Positions 56,801 through 63,557 of a stretch of 64,000 nucleotides of DNA are shown here, in pieces. The stretch's first letter is position 1; each line of letters begins with the position of its first letter. The DNA comes from Caulobacterales bacterium (GTDB lineage Bacteria > Pseudomonadota > Alphaproteobacteria > Caulobacterales > Parvularculaceae): the NCBI GenBank assembly GCA_020638525.1, contig JACKIL010000001.1, positions 372,001 to 436,000 of the forward strand, in the 5' to 3' direction. The position numbers were made by a program, and so were the translations under genes. Under the pieces are notes generated by a model. It was not told the DNA's origin. It made no database searches and saw only the letters and a list, made by a program, of their open reading frames with translations.

Positions 56801-57603
56801 ACCGCGCCCGCCGCAACGTCGCCGACTTTGAGGAAGCTCAGAAGGCCGGAACTTTTGCCGCCGCCCGAGAGCGGTTCGTCCGCGCCGCGAATGGCGGAGA
56901 AGTTCGTGCCTGTGCCCGAACCGTATTTGAAGAGCAGCGCCTCGCGCCGCCACAGATCCATCACGCCGCCATCGCCGACAAGCGTGTCGTTCACCGACTG
57001 GATGAAGCAGGCGTGCGGCTGCGGATGTTCGTAGGCGCTCGCCGAGAGCGAGAGGGCGCCCGTTTCAAGGTCGGCGTAATAGTGGCCTTGCCCGTCGCCC
57101 TCGACGCCATAGGCCCAGTGAAGCCCGGTGTTGAACCATTGCGGCGAGTTCGGCGCGCCGATTTGCGCGGCGAGCATGAAGCGCATCTCGTCGACGAAGG
57201 CCTGCGCTTCCTTCTCGGTTTTGAAATAGCCGCCCTTCCAGCCCCAATAGCCCCAGGTTCCGGCGAGGCGCTCGAACACCTGTTTGGCGCTCGTCTCGCC
57301 GCCATAGCGCGCTTCCGCCGGCAATTTCGCGAGGGCCGCCACATCCGGGATGGAGCGCTGGAGAAATTGGGGGACTCCCTTTTCCGCGACTCGCTTTACC
57401 GCTGCGGGAACTCCGGTCTTGCGCATATACTTTTGCGCGAGAATATCGATCGCGGTCTGGCTCCAATGGGCCGGAACCTCAATGTCGCGGGCTTCGAACA
57501 GAAGCTCGCCGCCGAGCGTGCGAATCTCGCTATGAGCGCGCCGGAACCTGAAGGCGTCGTAAGGCGCCCCGGGCTTTTTGACATAGCGTCGGTCAATTCG
57601 CAT
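53887..57603 (-). CDS. nrdJ: Class II (adenosylcobalamin-dependent) ribonucleoside-diphosphate reductase
   Basis: Makes deoxyribonucleotides using adenosylcobalamin as radical source. The 1238 residues fit the large vitamin B12-dependent family. Visible are the active-site region SNPCSEYMFLDDTACNLASVNLL, the radical-channel NSNNSVRVNDAF segment, GTIGLVMDCDTTGIEPDFALVKFKKLAGGG, and a C-terminal zinc-ribbon-like CSECGQFTLVRNGACLRCDSCG tail carrying Cys pairs for reduction. No cobalamin riboswitch is recognisable in the 180-base leader. Divergent from the NDUFA12 gene. Confidence 0.96.
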   Translation of the reverse strand: MRIDRRYVKKPGAPYDAFRFRRAHSEIRTLGGELLFEARDIEVPAHWSQTAIDILAQKYMRKTGVPAAVKRVAEKGVPQFLQRSIPDVAALAKLPAEARYGGETSAKQVFERLAGTWGYWGWKGGYFKTEKEAQAFVDEMRFMLAAQIGAPNSPQWFNTGLHWAYGVEGDGQGHYYADLETGALSLSASAYEHPQPHACFIQSVNDTLVGDGGVMDLWRREALLFKYGSGTGTNFSAIRGADEPLSGGGKSSGLLSFLKVGDVAAGAVKSGGTTRRAAKMVIVDADHPDIEEFISWKATEEEKVAALVAGSRVMAAHMPKVLNACWSEGADGDARFDPRENAALKDAIKEARKAALPDAVIKRAIDFARQGYRKIDIDVYDLDWDSESYRTVSGQNSNNSVRVNDAFIKAVAEGSEWELKRRTDGAVTKKVSARALWNEICRTAWACADPGLQFHDTINAWHTCPAGGDIRASNPCSEYMFLDDTACNLASVNLLKFKTEAGFDVEGFEHVCRLLTFVLEISVAMAQYPSAEIARRSYDYRTIGLGFANLGGLLMAAGIPYDSDQGRSICAAVSSLMTGAAYRASAELAAAVGPFVKFKENRDAMLRVLRNHRRAALGSKIAGEYEGLNYAPAQFDAVICPWENLAERAQGVWNEAYELGAVSGFRNAQVTCIAPTGTIGLVMDCDTTGIEPDFALVKFKKLAGGGQFKIINRSVPTALAALGYTQDEIEDITDYAVGRGTLENAPGVDLETLRREGFDDKRIKALEERLKTAFDLTFAFTPQAIGEDYCRNVLGFEENQMNDTGYEVLRDLGFSDEEIHVANIYCCGAMTLEGAPHLKSEHLPVFDCANPCGRIGVRSLSVDAHMKMMAASQPFISGAISKTVNLPYRSSIDECARAYTLAWKLGLKSIALYRDGSKFSQPLSGALLPRDLDDEHEDDLAEALAEAPAAKKSKIIAERIVERIIERTPGRRRLPDRRKGYIQKAIVGGHKVYLHTGEFDDGELGEVFIDMHKEGAAFRSLMNNFAIAVSLGLQYGVPLEEFVDAYVFTRFDPSGPVQGNDQIKHATSILDYIFRELAISYLGRSDLAHVDPQESAVDAIGRGVTNEKAQPDATRLISKGFSRSTVTDNLVILRGGDFDRLRKGAEGANEEDVKEIEAKPSRKAEAPPEIEAQIAKLAEAVNQKASPGSLAAPTASQTRQARMKGYEGDACSECGQFTLVRNGACLRCDSCGASSGCS

Positions 57604-57787
57604 ACGCGGTCCGGATTCAGCGGGTCAGGTGCTGTAATGTAAAGACTCACCCTGCTAATCTCAATGTTCGGCGGGCGAGGCAAGCGGGGCGAATCAGTCC
57701 CGCGCGGCCTAGACCGGGGGCGCGGCGGGCGCCATATTCCCGCCGCCATAAACGGCTTATTTCTTGGGTTTGAACAGGTTTTTTGGA

Positions 57788-58186
57788 ATGCTCGCGCAAC
57801 TCTTCACCTGGTGGAACAGCACCACCTTCGGCACCTCCTTCACGCTCTGGCGCCGCGGCGCGCGCCTTGTCGGCCGCGATGAGCAGGGGAACCGCTATTT
57901 CGAGGAGAAAGAGCCGAGCATGCCGGGCGGCGGCAAGCGCCGCTGGGTCGTTTACCATGGCGTCGCCGAAGCCTCGCGCGTGCCGGCGGACTGGCATGGC
58001 TGGCTCCACCACACTTTCGAGGAGCCGCCGACGGTCGCCCCGCTGCTGCGCCGGAAGTGGGAGAAGGACCATATTCCGAACATGACGGGCACGCCGCTCG
58101 CCTATCATCCGCCGGGCAGTCTTGTGACCGGCGCGGCCAAGGGTGTCGCCAAGGATTACGAGGCGTGGTCTCCGGAGAATGCGTAA
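57788..58186 (+). CDS. NDUFA12-family NADH:ubiquinone oxidoreductase subunit
   Basis: Accessory subunit of respiratory complex I found in alphaproteobacteria and mitochondria (the 17.2-kDa or B17.2 family). The 132-residue protein has the N-terminal FTWWNSTTFGTSFTLWRRG, VGRDEQGNRYFEEK and RRWVVYHGVAEASRVPADWHGWLHHTF blocks, then a Pro/Thr-rich tail. ATG 57788 is chosen; TTG 57764 would add eight residues and cannot be excluded. Followed by mlaD and DUF2155 on the same strand, a familiar alphaproteobacterial order. Confidence 0.93.
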   Translation: MLAQLFTWWNSTTFGTSFTLWRRGARLVGRDEQGNRYFEEKEPSMPGGGKRRWVVYHGVAEASRVPADWHGWLHHTFEEPPTVAPLLRRKWEKDHIPNMTGTPLAYHPPGSLVTGAAKGVAKDYEAWSPENA

Positions 58187-58272
58187 AGTGAATGCGTAAG
58201 ATCAGGAACGCCTGAACGCCGCCGCGCTGTAACAAACCGCGCGTAGGAGAAGTCGCCTGAAAGGGTCGCGTG

Positions 58273-58776
58273 ATGTCGAGGTCAGGGATTTTCGAGACGG
58301 TCGTCGGCGCGGTGGTCATCGCCGTCGCGGCGGTGTTTCTCACTTATGCCTATTCGGTCAGCGGCAAGCAGGTTTCGGCGGGCGCCTATAATCTGAACGC
58401 CATCTTCGGCCGGGTCGACGGCATTACGGTGGGCTCGGAAGTGCGCATCGCCGGCGTGAAGGTCGGCACCGTTTCCGGCTTCGCGCTCGATACGAACACC
58501 TATGAGGCGAAGCTCGACCTGCAAATCACAGGCGGCGTGCCGGTGCCGGAAGACTCGATCGCAAAGATCGTTTCGGACGGGCTCCTTGGCGGCGCTCATG
58601 TGTCGATCGAGCCGGGCGCTTCTGACATTATGCTCGCGGCGAACGAAGCGATCACCATCACGCAAGGCTCTGTCGATCTCCTCGGCATCGCCATGCAGGC
58701 GTTCTCAGACAATGCGGCGGGCAAGGGCTCGGGCGGCGCCGACAAGCCCGCTGACGATACTTCCGGAGGCCTTTAG
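58273..58776 (+). CDS. mlaD: MlaD, outer membrane lipid asymmetry protein (MCE domain)
   Basis: A 167-residue MCE protein: one transmembrane helix (VVGAVVIAVAAVFLTYAYS), a single MCE domain (GRVDGITVGSEVRIAGVKVGTVSG ... IVSDGLLGGAHVSIEPGA) and a short Gly/Asp-rich tail. Length and layout fit the classical hexameric MlaD. Its ABC partners are not beside it, so it either works with permease and ATPase genes elsewhere or with the operon at 41805-45301. ATG 58273 is preferred over GTG 58270. Two bases before the DUF2155 gene. Confidence 0.92.
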   Translation: MSRSGIFETVVGAVVIAVAAVFLTYAYSVSGKQVSAGAYNLNAIFGRVDGITVGSEVRIAGVKVGTVSGFALDTNTYEAKLDLQITGGVPVPEDSIAKIVSDGLLGGAHVSIEPGASDIMLAANEAITITQGSVDLLGIAMQAFSDNAAGKGSGGADKPADDTSGGL

Positions 58777-58778
58777 TC

Positions 58779-59429
58779 ATGGTACGGACGATTTTTCTCG
58801 GCCTTTCGGCTGGCGCCCTCGCGCTTGGCGTTGCAATGGCGCAGGAGAGCCCTGTTTCCGCGCCCGACGAGGCGGCGGCGGATGAGACTTCTATCGACGA
58901 CATCCTCGGCGAACCGCCAAGCGAACTCGACCTTCTCTCGCGCACGGACGACAAGGCGTTTCCGGAGCTTGAAGAAACGCTGAAACGCCACGGCGTTTCC
59001 GTCACAGTGCGTGCGCTCGACAAAATCACAGCGCGTTACACCGATGTCGAAACGCCGATCGGCGAGCCGGTGAAATTCGGCTCGCTGGAAATTCTGCCGC
59101 GTTATTGCGACAAGCGTCCGCCCGAAGAATTCCCGGAAACGACGGCCTTCCTTGAAATCTTCGACCGCGATCTGTCGCGCGCGCGCGCCGCCGCTTCCGT
59201 CGAAGCCCGGCCGCTGAACGCGAAGGATGCGGCGCCGGCGATGGAAATGGCCGCTGCCGAAGTGGCGGCGGCGGAAGAGACGGAGGAAACGCCTACGGAG
59301 TCGGCGGCCGATCCCGATCGTATTTTTTCAGGCTGGATGTTTGCGTCGAGCCCCGCGCTCAATCCGCTTGAACACGCCGTCTATGACGTCTGGGTGATCG
59401 ACTGCAAGACGGAAGTCGTCGACAACTGA
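58779..59429 (+). CDS. DUF2155 exported protein
   Basis: A 216-residue exported protein. A signal peptide (FLGLSAGALALGVAMA) is followed by an acidic region and then the DUF2155 domain: VTVRALDKITARYTDVETPIGEPVKFGSLEILPRYCDKRPPEEFPETTAFLEI is split by an Ala/Glu-rich insertion (about residues 145-185) from the last block GWMFASSPALNPLEHAVYDVWVIDC. Two Cys (in RYCDK and VIDCK) may form a disulfide. Function unknown. It overlaps the convergent aat gene by 49 bases. Confidence 0.88.
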   Translation: MVRTIFLGLSAGALALGVAMAQESPVSAPDEAAADETSIDDILGEPPSELDLLSRTDDKAFPELEETLKRHGVSVTVRALDKITARYTDVETPIGEPVKFGSLEILPRYCDKRPPEEFPETTAFLEIFDRDLSRARAAASVEARPLNAKDAAPAMEMAAAEVAAAEETEETPTESAADPDRIFSGWMFASSPALNPLEHAVYDVWVIDCKTEVVDN

Positions 59430-60046
59430 GCCGGCGCGTGTAAAAAGTCCGCATCAAGATTAATCGCCTCGGCGAGAAGACCCTGATAGTCCTCGTTGGG
59501 CATCTCCTCGACGCCGAACTGCGACAGATGTTCTGTGTAGAACTGCGTGTCGAGCATGCGGAAGCCGCCGAGCTTCAGCCGCGCGATGAGGTGAACCATC
59601 GCAACCTTGCTCGCATTGTCGACGCGCGAAAACATGCTCTCGCCGCAAAAGGCGCCGCCGATCGCAACGCCGTAAAGCCCGCCGACGAGGGCGCCGTCTT
59701 TCCAGCACTCGACTGAATGCGCAAAGCCGAGACGGTGCAGCTCGCAATAGACTTCCTCGATCGGGTCGTTGATCCAGGTTTCTTCGCGGCCCGGCGCAGG
59801 CTCGGCGCAGCCAAGCAGCACCTCATGGAAGGCGGTGTTGATGCGCACCTCGAAAGGTTCGCGCGCAACGAGCCGCTTCAGCTTCTTCGGCGCGCGCGCG
59901 TCGTCGAGGAGGAGGACGCCGCGCAGATCGGGGAGCACCCAGACGACGCTGGGGTCGGCGCGCTTCCGGCCCATAGGAAAATAGCCCAGCGTGTAAGCTT
60001 TCAGGAGCTGGTCGGGCAGGATCTCGCTGGCCGAATCGCGTGGCAT
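59381..60046 (-). CDS. aat: Leucyl/phenylalanyl-tRNA--protein transferase
   Basis: Adds Leu or Phe to proteins with N-terminal Lys or Arg, marking them for ClpAP through ClpS. The 221-residue protein has the family start LLKAYTLGYFPMG, then INTAFHEVLLGCAEP, TWINDPIEEVYCELHRLGFAHSVE and GGAFCGESMFSR...LDTQF. The ATG at 60046 (MPRDSASEIL) is chosen; upstream in-frame codons add unconserved sequence. The 3' 49 bases are antisense to the DUF2155 gene. Last gene of the run aroQ-accB-accC-aat. Confidence 0.94.
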   Translation of the reverse strand: MPRDSASEILPDQLLKAYTLGYFPMGRKRADPSVVWVLPDLRGVLLLDDARAPKKLKRLVAREPFEVRINTAFHEVLLGCAEPAPGREETWINDPIEEVYCELHRLGFAHSVECWKDGALVGGLYGVAIGGAFCGESMFSRVDNASKVAMVHLIARLKLGGFRMLDTQFYTEHLSQFGVEEMPNEDYQGLLAEAINLDADFLHAPAQLSTTSVLQSITQTS

Positions 60047-60121
60047 AAAAGTTAGTATGCCGCACAAACGGAGCGCCCGGCAATCAGGCCGTAACAATGT
60101 TAATGAAGGGAAGTCCGCGGG

Positions 60122-61459
60122 CTACTGCGCCAGCCACTCTTCCAGCCAGTGGATGTGGTACTCGCCCTTCTGGAAGTCGGGTTCATCGAGCAGGCGGATG
60201 AAAAGCGGGATCGTCGTGTCGACGCCGACAAGCGCCATTTCACCGAGTGCGCGGCGAAGACGCGCGAGGCAGTGCGCTCGGTCGTCGCCGAAAACGATCA
60301 GCTTGCCGATCATTGAATCGTAGAAGGGCGGAATGCGGTAGCCGGTATAGACCGCGCTGTCGAAGCGCACGCCGGGCCCGCCCGCCGCATGGAAGTAAGT
60401 GATCTCGCCCGGCGAGGGGCGGAAGGTGCGCGGGTCTTCCGCATTGATCCGGCATTCGATCGCGTGGCCTTTGAAGACGACGTCTTTCTGCGCGAAGCTC
60501 AAAGGCGCGCCGGCGGCGATGCGGATCTGCTCGCGTACGAGGTCGATGCGCGTCACCTGTTCCGTGATCGGATGTTCGACCTGCAGGCGCGTGTTCATTT
60601 CGATGAAATAGAACTCGCCATTCTCGTAAAGGAACTCGATCGTGCCGACGCCGAGATAGCCGAGCTTGGCGATCGCCTTGCGCGCGATCTCGCCGATCTT
60701 CTCGCGCTCTTTCTGCGTCAGCGCCGGCGAGAGCGCTTCTTCGAGCACTTTCTGGTGGCGGCGCTGCAGCGAGCAGTCGCGCTCGCCGAGCTGAACGACA
60801 TTGCCTTTGCTGTCGGCGACGATCTGGATTTCGATATGGCGCGGGCGTTCGAGGTATTTTTCGAGATAGACGGTGTCGTCGCCGAATGCGGCTTTGGCTT
60901 CCGCCTTCGCAGTGGAGACGGCTTCAACGACGTTTTCCGGCCCGCGCGCGATCTTCATGCCGCGCCCGCCGCCGCCGGCGGCCGCCTTTACGAGCACCGG
61001 ATAGCCGATCTTGTCGGCCGCCGCGCGCGCCTCTTCCATGCTGGAAACGCCGCCGTCAGAGCCTGGAACCAGCGGCACGCCGACCGCGCGCATTGCTTCC
61101 TTCGCGGCGATCTTGTCGCCCATGACGCGGATATGCTCCGCCTCCGGACCGATGAAGGTGATGTTGTGCGCACGGACGATTTCGGCGAAACGCGCGTTTT
61201 CCGAAAGGAACCCGTATCCGGGGTGGATCGCGTCGGCGCCGGTGATTTCCGCCGCTGAGATGATCGCCGGAATATTGAGATAGCTGTCTTTCGGGGCGGG
61301 CGGGCCGATGCACACGCTCTCGTCCGCAAGGCGCACATGCATGGCGTTGGCGTCCGCCGTCGAGTGCACCGCGACCGTGGCGATGCCGAGTTCCTTGCAG
61401 GCGCGGTGAATGCGAAGGGCGATCTCGCCGCGATTTGCAATCAGGACTTTTTCAAACAT
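60122..61459 (-). CDS. accC: Acetyl-CoA carboxylase biotin carboxylase subunit
   Basis: ATP-grasp enzyme carboxylating biotin on AccB for fatty-acid synthesis. The 445-residue length equals E. coli AccC. N-terminal FEKVLIANRGEIALRIHRA, ATP-binding KAAAGGGGRGMKIA, and FIEMNTRLQVEHPITEQVTRID, with the catalytic Glu/Arg cluster, are all intact. It follows accB by 43 bases and precedes aat on the same strand. Confidence 0.98.
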   Translation of the reverse strand: MFEKVLIANRGEIALRIHRACKELGIATVAVHSTADANAMHVRLADESVCIGPPAPKDSYLNIPAIISAAEITGADAIHPGYGFLSENARFAEIVRAHNITFIGPEAEHIRVMGDKIAAKEAMRAVGVPLVPGSDGGVSSMEEARAAADKIGYPVLVKAAAGGGGRGMKIARGPENVVEAVSTAKAEAKAAFGDDTVYLEKYLERPRHIEIQIVADSKGNVVQLGERDCSLQRRHQKVLEEALSPALTQKEREKIGEIARKAIAKLGYLGVGTIEFLYENGEFYFIEMNTRLQVEHPITEQVTRIDLVREQIRIAAGAPLSFAQKDVVFKGHAIECRINAEDPRTFRPSPGEITYFHAAGGPGVRFDSAVYTGYRIPPFYDSMIGKLIVFGDDRAHCLARLRRALGEMALVGVDTTIPLFIRLLDEPDFQKGEYHIHWLEEWLAQ

Positions 61460-61502
61460 GCGTGCGTCCCGGAAAGCCCAAGGGCCAATCTATCTGAGAT
61501 TG

Positions 61503-61976
61503 CTATTCGATGATGGCGAGCGTCTCGCCAAACTCGACCGGCTGGGAGTCGGTGATGAAAATCTCCGTCACGACGCCGGCGCGCGGCGCTGCGATCGGGT
61601 TCATGGTCTTCATCGCTTCGATGATCATCAAGGTCTGGCCTTCGCGCACCTTGTCGCCTTTCTGGACGAAGGGTGCAGCGCCCGGCGAGGGTGCGAGATA
61701 GGCCGTGCCGACCATGGGCGAAGGCACGGCGCCCGGATGATTGGCCGGCTTGGCGGCGGGTGCGGCCGGCGCCTCTTCAACGCGCGCCGGAGCGGCGGGG
61801 ACCGGAGCGGCCGCATAGGCGACAGGAGCAGCTTGCGCCGCGGCGCGCGAAACCCGGAGGCGGACGTCTTCCTTCTCGATTTCGATCTCTGTCAGGCCCG
61901 TCTCGTGCAGGATCGCTGCGAGCTCCCTGATCCAGCTCGACTCGATCTCTTTGTTTTCGTGCTTTTTTTCCGCCAT
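61503..61976 (-). CDS. accB: Acetyl-CoA carboxylase biotin carboxyl carrier protein
   Basis: Carries biotin between AccC and the carboxyltransferase. The 157-residue protein has an N-terminal helical part, a flexible Ala/Pro-rich linker (about 55-80), and the biotinyl domain with the modified Lys in EAMKTMNPI; AMKTMN in place of AMKMMN is a common alphaproteobacterial form. The VGTAYLAPSPGAAPFVQKGD segment marks the thumb region. First of accB-accC, downstream of aroQ. Confidence 0.97.
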   Translation of the reverse strand: MAEKKHENKEIESSWIRELAAILHETGLTEIEIEKEDVRLRVSRAAAQAAPVAYAAAPVPAAPARVEEAPAAPAAKPANHPGAVPSPMVGTAYLAPSPGAAPFVQKGDKVREGQTLMIIEAMKTMNPIAAPRAGVVTEIFITDSQPVEFGETLAIIE

Positions 61977-62008
61977 GAAACTCAGTCCGGATAATGATTG
62001 AAGCGAAG

Positions 62009-62458
62009 TTAGGCCCGTTTCTCAATGAGCCGCCGCACCGCGTCAAGCGCCAGCGTGTAACCGTCCGCCCCAAGACCGCAGATAACGGCGTCCACGGCCG
62101 GGCTCACGAAGGAAACCCGGCGAAAAGCCTCGCGGGCGTGCACATTTGACAAGTGTAGCTCGATTTTGGGGCAGGCGACGGCCTTCAGCGCATCGTGAAG
62201 CGCGATTGAGGTGTGCGTATACGCGCCGGGGTTGATGATGAGGCCAGCGGCCTTCTTGCCAGCCTCCTGCACCCAGTCGACGAGCGTTCCCTCATGGTTC
62301 GATTGGCGGAAATCGAGGCTGAGGCCGATTTTCTCGCCATGCTTCTTCGCTGCGGCCTCGATGTCGGCGAGGGTCTGTTTGCCATAAACCTCAGGCTCCC
62401 GGGTTCCGAGGAGATTGAGGTTCGGTCCATTGAGGAGATAAACGATCGCGCCCGCCAT
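62009..62458 (-). CDS. aroQ: 3-dehydroquinate dehydratase, type II
   Basis: Third step of the shikimate pathway, dehydroquinate to dehydroshikimate. The 149-residue type II enzyme shows the flexible-lid Arg and catalytic Tyr in LNGPNLNLLGTREPEVYG, the Asn/His pair in NPGAYTHTSIALHDAL, and HLSNVHAREAFRR. Followed on the same strand by accB after 32 bases, so it probably leads the aroQ-accB-accC-aat run. Divergent from thiS with 111 bases between starts. Confidence 0.97.
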   Translation of the reverse strand: MAGAIVYLLNGPNLNLLGTREPEVYGKQTLADIEAAAKKHGEKIGLSLDFRQSNHEGTLVDWVQEAGKKAAGLIINPGAYTHTSIALHDALKAVACPKIELHLSNVHAREAFRRVSFVSPAVDAVICGLGADGYTLALDAVRRLIEKRA

Positions 62459-62569
62459 GGGTCCTATCCAGCCGCCGAGGTTGCGGATTCAGCGCCCTCA
62501 GCACATATACACCATGCCCGTTCCCCGGGCCCGTCAAGATCGCAAAACCAGTGAAGGGCGATAGAGCGG

Positions 62570-62770
62570 ATGAAGCTGACGATCAATGGCGAAAGCCTCG
62601 AAATCGCGCGCGCGCTGAACATTCGGGGTCTCCTCGAGCATCTTGAGCTTGAGCCGCGAAAGGTTGCGGTCGAGCGCAATCTCGAAATCGTCCCGAAATC
62701 GCTTTACGCCGACACTGCGCTCTGCGATGGCGACCGCATTGAGATCGTGCATTTCGTTGGAGGCGGCTAG
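62570..62770 (+). CDS. thiS: Sulfur carrier protein ThiS
   Basis: Ubiquitin-like carrier that delivers sulfur as a C-terminal thiocarboxylate for thiazole synthesis. The 66-residue protein ends FVGGG; the usual end is Gly-Gly, so here there are three. The beta-grasp pattern (MKLTINGESLEIARALNIRG ... VAVERNLEIVPKS ... DGDRIEIVHFVGGG) is clear. thiG starts 2 bases after its stop. Confidence 0.93.
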   Translation: MKLTINGESLEIARALNIRGLLEHLELEPRKVAVERNLEIVPKSLYADTALCDGDRIEIVHFVGGG

Positions 62771-62772
62771 CC

Positions 62773-63543
62773 GTGTCTGAAGACCTTGTCATAGCGGGAC
62801 GGCGCTTCGCCTCGCGCCTCATCATCGGCACCGGCAAATACAAGACGTATGAGGAGAATGCGCGTGCGGCGGAAGCCGCCGGCGCAGAGATGGTGACGGT
62901 CGCTGTGCGCCGCGTGAACCTCACCGACCGCGACAAGCCGCTGCTGGTCGATTTCCTCGATCCGAAGAAATACGTCTATCTTCCGAACACGGCCGGATGC
63001 TTCACCGCGGAAGATGCGATCCGCACGCTGAGGCTTGCGCGCGAGGCGGGCGGCTGGTCGCTCGTCAAGCTCGAAGTCCTCTCGGACCAGAAGACGCTCT
63101 ATCCCGATATGGAAGAGACGCTGCGCGCGGCGAAGCTCCTCATCAAGGACGGCTTCGAGGTGATGGTCTATTGTTCGGACGATCCCGTTTATGCGCGCAA
63201 GCTGGAAGACGCTGGCTGCTGCGCGATCATGCCCTTGGGCTCGCTCATCGGGTCGGGCCTCGGCATTATGAACCCGATCAATATCCGCCTCATCGTTGAA
63301 CAATCTTCCGTGCCCGTCATCGTCGATGCGGGCGTCGGCACGGCGTCGGACGCGGCGATTGCGATGGAGCTTGGGTGCGACGGCGTTCTGATGAACACGG
63401 CGATCGCTGAGGCGAAGGACCCGATCCGCATGGCGCGCGCGATGAAGCACGCGGTGATCGCAGGCCGCGAGAGCTATCTCGCGGGCCGCATGCCGAAGAA
63501 GCGTTACGCCGATCCGTCGTCGCCGCTCGCGGGGCTCATTTAA
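62773..63543 (+). CDS. thiG: Thiazole synthase
   Basis: Builds the thiazole phosphate of thiamine from 1-deoxyxylulose 5-phosphate, iminoglycine and ThiS-thiocarboxylate. The 256-residue TIM-barrel has the catalytic Lys in SLVKLEVLSDQKTLYPD, LPNTAGCFTAEDAIRTLRLARE, the phosphate-binding PLGSLIGSGLGI and VDAGVGTASDAAIAMELG. The start is GTG, two bases after the thiS stop. The iminoglycine source, ThiO, is encoded at 50615. Confidence 0.97.
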   Translation: MSEDLVIAGRRFASRLIIGTGKYKTYEENARAAEAAGAEMVTVAVRRVNLTDRDKPLLVDFLDPKKYVYLPNTAGCFTAEDAIRTLRLAREAGGWSLVKLEVLSDQKTLYPDMEETLRAAKLLIKDGFEVMVYCSDDPVYARKLEDAGCCAIMPLGSLIGSGLGIMNPINIRLIVEQSSVPVIVDAGVGTASDAAIAMELGCDGVLMNTAIAEAKDPIRMARAMKHAVIAGRESYLAGRMPKKRYADPSSPLAGLI

Positions 63544-63557
63544 GAGCCCGCGGGGGG

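Noticed and set aside
52546..57642. 1698-codon frame on + antisense to nrdJ
   Set aside because: Shadow of nrdJ and the pentapeptide gene; composition is Arg/Ala/Glu-rich with no recognisable domain, and nrdJ is unambiguous on the other strand.
53887..57787. Cobalamin riboswitch upstream of nrdJ
   Set aside because: No B12-box-like conserved core could be found in the 180-base leader on the minus strand.
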